Positions 28,079 through 34,861 of a DNA stretch of 34,861 nt are shown here, one piece after another. The stretch's first letter is position 1. The number at the start of each line of letters is the position of its first letter. The stretch is from a virus. The notes below the pieces were generated by a model that was not told where the DNA came from, did not search any database, and was given only the letters and a program-made list of their open reading frames with translations. The stretch covers positions 1 to 34,861 of IMG/VR virus record IMGVR_UViG_3300047376_000522; one strand, given 5' to 3'. The translations under genes were made by a program, and so were the position numbers.

Positions 28079-30046
28079 CTATGCTATTGCGTAAAAGATG
28101 TATTCAGCGCCGTCAACGCAAAGGTCGCCTGACGTTGAGGTAACCCTGAATCCAGAAGGTACGTCGTTGTAGGTGGACTGATAGTTGACTGGGGCGTCCG
28201 TAGTGTTCAGCTTTGAAAGGATTATGAAAGCGCCCGGGTTGCTCGTAAAATACCAATCCCCTATGTCATCAGTACGCTTGATAAGCAACCAGCGAGCGCC
28301 GTTAGTAAAGCCGCAGTCCACCTCAACCTCTGAACCATTCCCCGTATAGCTCCCCACCTTTGATATGCCGGGGACGGTGGCGAAGAGATAGGCTATATAG
28401 CTTTCGCCAGCCATATTTATATCTTTATTACTGGTGGTGCAGATAAAGGTGTCTTCGGTAACGCCATCAAATTGCGAAGCGACAAACTCGGTGTCTGAGT
28501 TTAGAAGCCCATCGCGGGCCACATCTTTATGCCAGACGGCCCAATTCCTCGCGGATTTCCTGTTCTTTACCCAGAACATCTCTGGCTCAACCCCAAGGCC
28601 GTGCTTGTAAGCCTGCGGCTGTCCACCGATCCCCTCATAACAAACAACATCCATGAAGCCGGGGGCGCGCCTCCACAGCCAGCCATAATCGGCCCCGTTC
28701 GATCCCGACAGGAATCCGTCCATGTAGTCCCACTTGTTAGCAGGCTGATTTCCCTCTGGGTTGTCTGTGTTTGTTTCCAGCCTTTTTGTTCCGGTGAGAC
28801 GGGATGCAATGTCTTTGTCGTAGCCCATAGAAACGCCATCGCTGATAGCCATGTCTACCGGGAATCCGGTCTTAAAGCCGGGATCTCCGTCTGCGAATGT
28901 GTTCGGTAGAGCCGCAAACAACTCCTCTGGCTCAAACTCCTCCGCTGGCTTGGTGGGCCTGCGAATAGCCATGTAGATGAATTTTTCATTTCCCATAGAA
29001 TCACCAGCGTAAGTAGCGGAGCTAATCTCAAACCCGGTAGAGGTGATCCGTATAGGGTAGTCCGACGTTCCTTGCGGCGATTCTGCTTGGGCCGTGTTGG
29101 GCCTTAACGCTTGAGCGGTGTCAGTAGCACCAATGCCCCGCATGGTATCGTAGACAAACCAGTTACTTGTAAAATCTGCGTTCTTAATCAAAAGCCATTG
29201 AGGCTCCCATCCCAAGTCAACAACTCCAACCTCGGTTGGCGCGGTCGGGTTGGGAGGCATAAACGAACCACACTTAATAATCGACTCATCGGAGTCATCG
29301 TGGGCGAATAGGTAGGCGACGTACTCCTCGCCAGATAGATTTGCATCTTTTACGCCGCCTACCGTAAATGCCGAATCAGTAGGTTCCGTGTCATTAAACC
29401 AGCCAGTGGAGACTGAGTCTTGAAACGCATTGTTTTCCTGCAAAAACCCTGATGCAGGCCATGCTGATGCGTGATACACGGCCCAAGAGGTACTACCACT
29501 TGTTGTGTTTTTGATGATGACCATCCCCGGCTTGACGCCAAGGTTATGAGGTATCTCACGCCCCTTAACGCTATTCCCCGTGTACGTCACAACGTCGAAG
29601 AAGTTCTTAGCCTTGCGGAATGTCCATGAGACGTAGTCGTCTCCTATCCGGTTACAGTTCTCATTGTCGTATAAAGAGAATCCATTTGAAAGGTAACTAC
29701 TAGGCCACGGGCCTTCCCCACCGCCGCCATAAATGTCTTGGAGGTATCCATCACTGTTCGTGGCTAAAAAGCTAATTGGATAATATTTATTGACCGGCGG
29801 ATCAATATCAGTTGTCAGCACGCAATGCTGTTGATTGACACTGCGGTCTTTAATCCAAACCATCCCGCCCTCACCGTCGAGGTCAATGCCGTTCTCAATG
29901 GTTTGGTTTGCGCTTTTACCCTCATACAGGTACGTGGAGAACACATCATCAACGCATGTGCCACCAGAGCCGCCACCGGAGTTATCGCCACCGTTGTCAG
30001 GCTCAGAAGCGGCTACGGTTATTCCGCTAAATCTGCGAGTCGGCAT
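28079..30046 (-). CDS. Large tail fibre with duplicated DUF7483-like modules
   Basis: This is a 655-aa beta-rich protein. After a Gly/Ser linker (GDNSGGGSGG) it has two similar modules of the type found in marine phage tail fibres: FFDVVTYTGN...IPHNLGVKPGMVIIKN...SWAVYH (about 150-290), and FMDVVCYEGI...YKHGLGVEPEMFWVKN...NWAVWH (about 465-610). Each is followed by EEYVAYLF or ESYIAYLF. It probably binds the host surface. The gene at 27495 may assist its folding. Confidence 0.7.
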   Translation of the reverse strand: MPTRRFSGITVAASEPDNGGDNSGGGSGGTCVDDVFSTYLYEGKSANQTIENGIDLDGEGGMVWIKDRSVNQQHCVLTTDIDPPVNKYYPISFLATNSDGYLQDIYGGGGEGPWPSSYLSNGFSLYDNENCNRIGDDYVSWTFRKAKNFFDVVTYTGNSVKGREIPHNLGVKPGMVIIKNTTSGSTSWAVYHASAWPASGFLQENNAFQDSVSTGWFNDTEPTDSAFTVGGVKDANLSGEEYVAYLFAHDDSDESIIKCGSFMPPNPTAPTEVGVVDLGWEPQWLLIKNADFTSNWFVYDTMRGIGATDTAQALRPNTAQAESPQGTSDYPIRITSTGFEISSATYAGDSMGNEKFIYMAIRRPTKPAEEFEPEELFAALPNTFADGDPGFKTGFPVDMAISDGVSMGYDKDIASRLTGTKRLETNTDNPEGNQPANKWDYMDGFLSGSNGADYGWLWRRAPGFMDVVCYEGIGGQPQAYKHGLGVEPEMFWVKNRKSARNWAVWHKDVARDGLLNSDTEFVASQFDGVTEDTFICTTSNKDINMAGESYIAYLFATVPGISKVGSYTGNGSEVEVDCGFTNGARWLLIKRTDDIGDWYFTSNPGAFIILSKLNTTDAPVNYQSTYNDVPSGFRVTSTSGDLCVDGAEYIFYAIA

Positions 30047-30048
30047 AC

Positions 30049-30465
30049 TTAAATATCCTTCCCTGCTACCAATCCAACGTAGCTAACGCCAGCATCACTG
30101 GTAGTAAAAATAAAGGCGTCAGTCTTATCTGCTGTAGCTGTAAGCTCAGGCGCACTGCCTCCCGGCCATTTAACCGATGCAGGCCACGTGACCGTGTATC
30201 CACTGCCGCTGGCGTCCTGAGTAACTGCCAGACTAAAACCAGAAGCTCCAGTGGCAGGAGCATCAGCAAAACTGATAGTGGTATTGCCAGATAGCACCAG
30301 AGAGAAGCTCCCCCCAGCATTCATAGATATAGAGGGAGTTGTGCCAGTAAGTACGGTATGCCCTTCTGCTAGGCCACTGCCCTCAATAGATAGGAAGTCC
30401 CCAGCAGGAACCTCTGAAATCTTCTCTGAGGTAGCGTCAACGTATGTAGGGATTCTGTTAGCCAT
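30049..30465 (-). CDS. Small beta-rich fibre/appendage protein
   Basis: This is a 138-aa protein of Ser/Thr/Gly-rich beta strands: SMNAGGSFSLVLSGNTTISF, then SGYTVTWPASVKWPGG and TDAFIFTTSDAGVSYVG. It matches the pattern of a short trimeric fibre head found next to phage fibres (strand-rich, with a WPxSVKW motif). It starts 10 bases after the upstream gene and ends two bases before the large fibre. Confidence 0.6.
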   Translation of the reverse strand: MANRIPTYVDATSEKISEVPAGDFLSIEGSGLAEGHTVLTGTTPSISMNAGGSFSLVLSGNTTISFADAPATGASGFSLAVTQDASGSGYTVTWPASVKWPGGSAPELTATADKTDAFIFTTSDAGVSYVGLVAGKDI

Positions 30466-30475
30466 GTGTTATCTC

Positions 30476-31666
30476 CTATGCGGCCAGCGGCAGCTCAAGC
30501 TCACCGCCGCGTGTCATTACGGCTAACTTTTTGCCGTCTTGTGTTAAGGGGAGCTGTGCGACTCCAGAGCGCAGAACTACAGGGAGCGTGTAGTCAGCGG
30601 AAGGGATAATAATCTCTTCCCAATTTTCTGACTGCCTGCCGTAAAGTTTCCCGTCATCTGGAGCATCAACAAAGCCACCACCATCAGTGATTGAGTCTTC
30701 AATCTGATTCAGCCTGCCCTCAAGGCCGTCTACTTGAGACTGCTGATGCGTGTGAAGCTCCGGGGGGAACTTATCTGGCTTGCCTGTAATCTGATCCCAT
30801 GCGGCAGGGCCACCCGGCAGCTCGCCTTGCCCACCATCCGGCGCGTCTGGGCCTGATGTGCTTTTAGAGCCAATCTTTACGACCTTGCCATCAATGAGGC
30901 GCGTCCATATGTCGCCCGTGTCGTGGTTGAGCTTTAATTCCGCCAGCTTAAGGTCGGCAAAGGGGTCGAAAGATGACCAGTTCACTTCGGACGATTCATC
31001 CCACCCAACTAGGCTCCCATCCCAGTTGCCTGACACCCAGCTATCTTCGGATGAGAGATCCCAGCTCCCAGACTGGCCGTCCCACCCGTCGCCGCCGGGG
31101 AATCCACGGGAAGGCCCGTGCTTGATCTCAATGTAAGTAAAATTGCCGTCAATGTGCGCGAGGTTGATGCCCTCAGAACCAATTGCGCTGATAAGAAAAT
31201 CCAACGCGCTCTGCACGCTGTCTCCCGGCAGCTTCTCGTTGTCCTGATCTACCTGACCAGCATTAACCTCGTGCGGGTTGCCCTTGTCCCAAATGTGCGC
31301 CCAGATGGAGTTGAACGCGACGGCGTTGAATGTGCCTGTGATTGTGCCGCCATTGGGGAATGGGATGGGGGCAACGTCGCCGTCGATGTAGCTGCTTTCA
31401 CGCAGGGTGGCAGTGGTCTCAACCGGGGTGATCGACATGTCGTCCGCGTTGAAGACGCCGTAGCCAGCCTCGCGGTTGCAGTCATCATCAAAGGCCGCGT
31501 AAAAAACCACCTGACCGTTATCGATGCTGTCGGAGAACCTTGAGTAACCCTTGCTGCTGCCGTTCAGGTAAAACTTGCCGACACCGTCAGATGCGCTTCT
31601 TGGCGCAAAGCTCTCAGCGGCCCAGTTACCGGCTACGGCCTGCTCAAATAATTCTTGATTCGTCAT
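30476..31666 (-). CDS. Tail fibre/appendage protein with double Trp ladder
   Basis: This is a 396-aa protein. An N-terminal domain (1-110) is followed by a fibre hinge motif NPHEVNAGQV (129-138), then two tandem Trp ladders (Trp195-202-210 and Trp215-222-230), a Gly/Pro linker, and a helical plus beta C-terminus (LHTHQQSQVDGLEGRLNQIE) typical of fibre shafts. ATG 31666 overlaps the upstream stop (ATGA). It probably connects fibre to the tail or head. Confidence 0.6.
   Translation of the reverse strand: MTNQELFEQAVAGNWAAESFAPRSASDGVGKFYLNGSSKGYSRFSDSIDNGQVVFYAAFDDDCNREAGYGVFNADDMSITPVETTATLRESSYIDGDVAPIPFPNGGTITGTFNAVAFNSIWAHIWDKGNPHEVNAGQVDQDNEKLPGDSVQSALDFLISAIGSEGINLAHIDGNFTYIEIKHGPSRGFPGGDGWDGQSGSWDLSSEDSWVSGNWDGSLVGWDESSEVNWSSFDPFADLKLAELKLNHDTGDIWTRLIDGKVVKIGSKSTSGPDAPDGGQGELPGGPAAWDQITGKPDKFPPELHTHQQSQVDGLEGRLNQIEDSITDGGGFVDAPDDGKLYGRQSENWEEIIIPSADYTLPVVLRSGVAQLPLTQDGKKLAVMTRGGELELPLAA
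30977..31084 (-). repeat. Tandem double Trp-ladder motif
   Basis: This encodes two consecutive W-x6-W-x7-W units (residues 195-210 and 215-230), both with W-Asp and Ser/Glu residues at matching positions. Confidence 0.6.
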
Positions 31667-32325
31667 ACTACAAGTCCGTCCGTGTATGTGCGTAGGGATG
31701 GGCCAGACCATCTCGTCACCTGATCGTCTTGGGCGATGCCCATGAGCGAATCAACGAAGCGACCCTTATATAGCTCGTAGCCGATAGCGTCCTTGGCAAA
31801 GGCGCATATCTCAGCGCACAATCCGAAGATGTATGCGTCAGGGTGCTTGTTGGTGAGCCAGTTAGTATCTTTATCTTCAGCCAGAGGCGGCACGGTCTGG
31901 TAATAGACCACCTCTAGAACTTGGTTGTCGGCTGGTGGTGCTATCTGAATCTGGTTGGCAATCACGGTGTAGTAACGCTGCCGCTCCCGGCGGCTGGTTC
32001 CATTCATCTGCTCTGGGTTGACGTATATAAGCGTCATTCCACCCGCTGGCGAAGGTGCGTAGCCCCTGCTCGTAGAGCCAGACTCTTGGTTTACGAGTTC
32101 AACGTCGCGGAAGCCGCCCCAGTCGCTGGGCAGCCCGTAGTACTCATTGCCGCGCTCCAACCATATCTGCGCCCGCACTGACTGCTCACCCGTCTTCAGG
32201 GCAGTATTGATCTTGGACTCCACCACCTTGGTGAAGCCCGGAATAGCGTTGACCAGTTCCTGATCGTATCGATCAACGTAGGATTGGGCCGCGTCTTTAA
32301 CTTGCTTGTAATTCATATCGGCCAT
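31663..32325 (-). CDS. Head-tail adaptor protein (SU10-adaptor-like)
   Basis: This is a 220-aa protein. The helical N-terminus (MNYKQVKDAAQSYVDRYDQE), a central beta domain (IWLERGNEYYGLPSDWGGFR) and the pattern IQIAPPADNQVLEVVYYQTV with DTNWLTNKHPDAYIFGL fit the SU10-type adaptor that sits between portal and tail. It follows the long fibre gene with a 13-base overlap. An adaptor this close to the tail hub gene fits a short-tailed phage. Confidence 0.7.
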   Translation of the reverse strand: MADMNYKQVKDAAQSYVDRYDQELVNAIPGFTKVVESKINTALKTGEQSVRAQIWLERGNEYYGLPSDWGGFRDVELVNQESGSTSRGYAPSPAGGMTLIYVNPEQMNGTSRRERQRYYTVIANQIQIAPPADNQVLEVVYYQTVPPLAEDKDTNWLTNKHPDAYIFGLCAEICAFAKDAIGYELYKGRFVDSLMGIAQDDQVTRWSGPSLRTYTDGLVV

Positions 32326-34861
32326 CTCCAGTACTGCGGGTATCCAGAACTACCTATATCGTCGTTACTAGTTACCCAGTTTTCATCAGCGTGTATTTTG
32401 ATAGCGGGGATTACTTCGGCCGCTTGGTTGTAATGGCAACCGACATAAAAGGGCTTAGAGTCTGTCTTAGGCGTATACAAGAACGATGGGGTTACGTTTC
32501 CTTTCCGCGACAACGCCCTAGTGCGAATCTCCCAGACCTTTAGGCTAAAGCTATCTCTTGTGCTCTCGTTTACCGGAGGCCGATCTCCGTGACCGTCAAC
32601 GGCCGCGAAGTAAACAAACTTGATGCTGGTTGAGTATTGGTTGTCCACCACCGCACCATTGCCATCAACACAGATGAACCTGCCGGGATGCTCGTGGATG
32701 TTATCTTTGGTTATCTGGTCTGCTATCTTGCCTAGCGTGTAGCTGAACCAGCCATCAAGATTGGCAGGCTTTTTATCCTCGTTCTCAAAGAACTCGAACT
32801 TCGGCATGTCGCCTGACTTGTATGACCCAGAAGATTTCAGGCACGTTACGTCCCAGTACGTTTTACTGCTTAATTCATAGACTCTAGTGCACTGGTACAG
32901 ACCCCAGTTATCTTTATCAAGGAACACCTCAAACTTTGTCCCAAGAGATTCATTAGTTGTGTCTGTTATGGTTTCAGTGAAGTCCTTGCCAGACTGATCA
33001 AGATAACCGTTGCCCCAGTAAAAGCGACCTACCTCTGAAAACTCACCGCTGGACATTGCTGAAGTGCCGCCGTTGGTAGGCATACAGTTTCCGACACTGT
33101 AGTTGGCGTACAGCCTCCAGACGCCTTCGTCCTTGATTGGAACGATAGTGTTCAGTTCCTGCTTCATGAAGTCGATCTGACCCTGAAGTTCAGCATCGCC
33201 TTTATTAGACACGTCGAGCACGCCGTCTATCGACGCGTTTAGCTGGTCGGTGGTGGCGAAGGCAGACGGCTTCCCGCCGTAGTTCATTTCGACCTTTTTG
33301 GAGTCTTTGTTTATTCTTCCATCGTAGTCATTAAGGGTCGCGTAGGCGGGCGTCCCCCTGATGGCCATTACCTCAAAGCGGAACCCATCATAACCATTTG
33401 CCCCGTCAATCTTCTCGACGAACGGGCCTACCTGAACATCAACGTACTGATCCTTGCCAGAGTAAGTGTGCTCTCCGGGTATAAAGAAGTTGAGCCACTC
33501 ACCCTTCTCCAACAATTCGTCCCACTCGGTAAACTCGGTCGATCCATCAACCAAATACTGACCCCTGTTGATATCAAAGTGGGTTGCAGTTGTTAGGTCG
33601 CCAGTGCCGTCGTTATAAAGGTAGAAACTTAGAGACTGCCCCGTTGTAACCATTACTTCTTTGCAATAGAACCACGAGGGTCTTCTTCGAAAGTCAGTCT
33701 CGCCTTCTGGCGGTGGCTCGTTAATGTCTGGGATTTCCAGAGTATCTAGAAACTCATTGATCTCATCGATGCCGCCTTGAAGTTCGGTAAACTCGGGGTG
33801 CGTGTGATCCTTCCGCGCATAGCGGTCATCCAGTTCTGACAGGTCGATACTCTGATCATTCAACTCGAAGAATCGAATCTCGCACGTAGCGTTCACGAGG
33901 AAGTTGTTGCCCTTCTCTTTCAGGGTTACAGGGATCTCGCTGATGCCTTGCCCGTTAGCCTCTCCAGCCACAACAAACAGCACAAAGTTAGCGGGGTTGT
34001 TTATATCGACAAGTTCGACATAGTCGCCCACGCTGATATCACCCATGCCAACCGTCAGACCATTTAGGTCAGTATTGTTCAACTGGATGATGTTGTTACT
34101 GGCGGACAGGTCGTCAGACCCCAGAGCAAACTCGCCGGGGTTGCGGGCCATAACGTCGCCCATAAAGCCAACGTACTTCCACTGGCCGTGAGTTTTTTGT
34201 ACCAGCAACGTATCGAGCGCCAGCGCCAGTTCAGTGATCTCAGCCTGCAACGTGTTGTCGCCAGCTATACGCGCGGAAGTCTCATCAGCCAAATCCTGCT
34301 TGATGCCTGAGTCGTCGTAGGTGGGGTGTACGATCTTGCTGATCTCTTCACCGACGTACTCTTCGGTGGCGTAGCCGTCTAGGCTGGGTATCTGACCCTC
34401 AAGATCTTTTATCGCGTCGCTAACATAAACCTCAGTGGCGTAGTCCTGCTCACCTACCCATGCCTCGGTAGCGTATCCAGTAAGATCTGTCTCGGGGAAA
34501 TCGATCGCATCGATCTGCTCGGTGACCCAGTCCTCTTTAGCGTAGCCGCTGAGGTCTGTGCCATCCGGGAACTCGATAGCCGCGATGGAGTCGTCTACGT
34601 AGGTCTCGGTGGCATAGCCATCAAGATCTGTCTCGGGGAAATCGATGGCATCGATCTGCTCGGTAACCCACTCCTCGGTGGCGTAACCATCTAGGTCTAT
34701 ATCACCGGTCTCGATGTCGGTGATTGCCTCATAGAGGAAATTGTTTACGTCGCGCTGGTTTTCAATGTCGGCCAGCTCCTCTGGGGTTCCCATGAACTGC
34801 CCCTTGGAGTTACGGAAAGGCTCTGGGTTGACCTTGATCGAGTCCGTCGTTAGCTCAAACT
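32313..34861 (-). CDS. Long repeat-containing tail fibre (partial; start outside window)
   Basis: The reading frame is open through the right edge, so the gene starts beyond position 34861; the internal ATG at 34793 is probably not the start, because the upstream codons keep reading plausible protein (VNPEPFRNSKGQF). The visible 848 codons hold a shaft of repeated DGYATEEWVTEQIDAIDFP-type units (about 34,320-34,700), a helical segment, a beta domain with NPGEFALGSD and on, and a C-terminal beta-rich tip (YPQYWRWPI). YAT-[EA]xxV repeats are typical of triple-stranded fibre shafts. It is followed by the adaptor gene. Confidence 0.75.
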   Translation of the reverse strand, partial: FELTTDSIKVNPEPFRNSKGQFMGTPEELADIENQRDVNNFLYEAITDIETGDIDLDGYATEEWVTEQIDAIDFPETDLDGYATETYVDDSIAAIEFPDGTDLSGYAKEDWVTEQIDAIDFPETDLTGYATEAWVGEQDYATEVYVSDAIKDLEGQIPSLDGYATEEYVGEEISKIVHPTYDDSGIKQDLADETSARIAGDNTLQAEITELALALDTLLVQKTHGQWKYVGFMGDVMARNPGEFALGSDDLSASNNIIQLNNTDLNGLTVGMGDISVGDYVELVDINNPANFVLFVVAGEANGQGISEIPVTLKEKGNNFLVNATCEIRFFELNDQSIDLSELDDRYARKDHTHPEFTELQGGIDEINEFLDTLEIPDINEPPPEGETDFRRRPSWFYCKEVMVTTGQSLSFYLYNDGTGDLTTATHFDINRGQYLVDGSTEFTEWDELLEKGEWLNFFIPGEHTYSGKDQYVDVQVGPFVEKIDGANGYDGFRFEVMAIRGTPAYATLNDYDGRINKDSKKVEMNYGGKPSAFATTDQLNASIDGVLDVSNKGDAELQGQIDFMKQELNTIVPIKDEGVWRLYANYSVGNCMPTNGGTSAMSSGEFSEVGRFYWGNGYLDQSGKDFTETITDTTNESLGTKFEVFLDKDNWGLYQCTRVYELSSKTYWDVTCLKSSGSYKSGDMPKFEFFENEDKKPANLDGWFSYTLGKIADQITKDNIHEHPGRFICVDGNGAVVDNQYSTSIKFVYFAAVDGHGDRPPVNESTRDSFSLKVWEIRTRALSRKGNVTPSFLYTPKTDSKPFYVGCHYNQAAEVIPAIKIHADENWVTSNDDIGSSGYPQYWRWPI
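34482..34529 (-). repeat. Fibre shaft repeat, downstream copy
   Basis: This 48-base segment matches 34623-34670 except at two bases, 141 bases (47 codons) apart in frame. It encodes the V-T-E-Q-I-D-A-I-D-F-P-E-T-D-L unit. Confidence 0.7.
34623..34670 (-). repeat. Fibre shaft repeat, upstream copy
   Basis: This is the partner of 34482-34529, nearly identical at nucleotide level, which implies recent duplication or conversion within the fibre shaft. Confidence 0.7.

Noticed and set aside
31118-31543. 141-codon plus-strand frame
   Set aside because: It is antisense to the appendage protein, which has clear fibre and Trp-ladder motifs.
1-34861. CRISPR array, diversity-generating retroelement, insertion sequence
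   Set aside because: No regularly spaced repeats, reverse transcriptase or transposase are visible; the repeats found are operator-like, arm-type or in fibre shafts.

Overview
The window is most of the genome of a temperate tailed bacteriophage (or a prophage in phage-genome coordinates), probably a short-tailed podovirus-type phage. The evidence is a tyrosine integrase next to a tRNA-derived attachment site, a helix-turn-helix repressor, a lambda-NinG-like nuclease, a DUF1071 annealing protein, and a long block of virion genes with an SU10-type head-tail adaptor, many tail fibres and a set of ejection/internal virion proteins but no recognisable tape-measure protein. The class II ribonucleotide reductase, DUF7483-like fibre modules and the 3' half of a tRNA-Asn at attP fit an aquatic, probably gammaproteobacterial host; the host assignment is inference.

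Layout. 71-2054, minus strand: the start of the late block, reading leftwards (a 71-aa protein, a short lipoprotein, a secreted four-cysteine protein, two small proteins, and a terminase-small-subunit-like protein). 2055-2302: a divergent control region with two strong hairpins and an operator-like dyad. 2318-12818, plus strand: repressor, then about a dozen tiny unknown early genes organised in short transcription units that share a repeated 16-bp element (GTAGTNNACTAC followed by GTCA), then replication and nucleotide genes (DnaB-like helicase, RNR) and a recombination module (NinG-like nuclease, metallophosphoesterase, DUF3310, DUF1071 annealing protein, SSB-like protein with an acidic DEDLPF tail), then a DUF4224 protein and the integrase. 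13732-13974: attP, with a tRNA-Asn 3' fragment and four copies of TTCGGGAA. 13975-34861, minus strand: virion genes, read right to left from a long fibre open at the window edge, through adaptor, fibres and a tail hub/stabilisation protein, to ejection proteins, ending in a zincin-like protein and an ADP-ribosyltransferase-like protein.

The late genes at both window ends are on the minus strand and point the same way. If the genome is circular or permuted, the terminase-small-like gene at the left leads into the missing large terminase, portal and capsid genes, which in turn lead to the fibre gene at the right edge. Those genes, and any endolysin, are not in the window.

Most notable signals: (1) a tryptophan-ladder motif with fixed spacing (W-x6-W-x7-W) in three virion proteins; (2) the five-copy repeated dyad in front of the early genes; (3) a run of virion-associated ART, zincin and other polyvalent-type domains encoded as separate genes with alanine-rich hydrophobic cassettes at their ends; (4) the architecture of attP.
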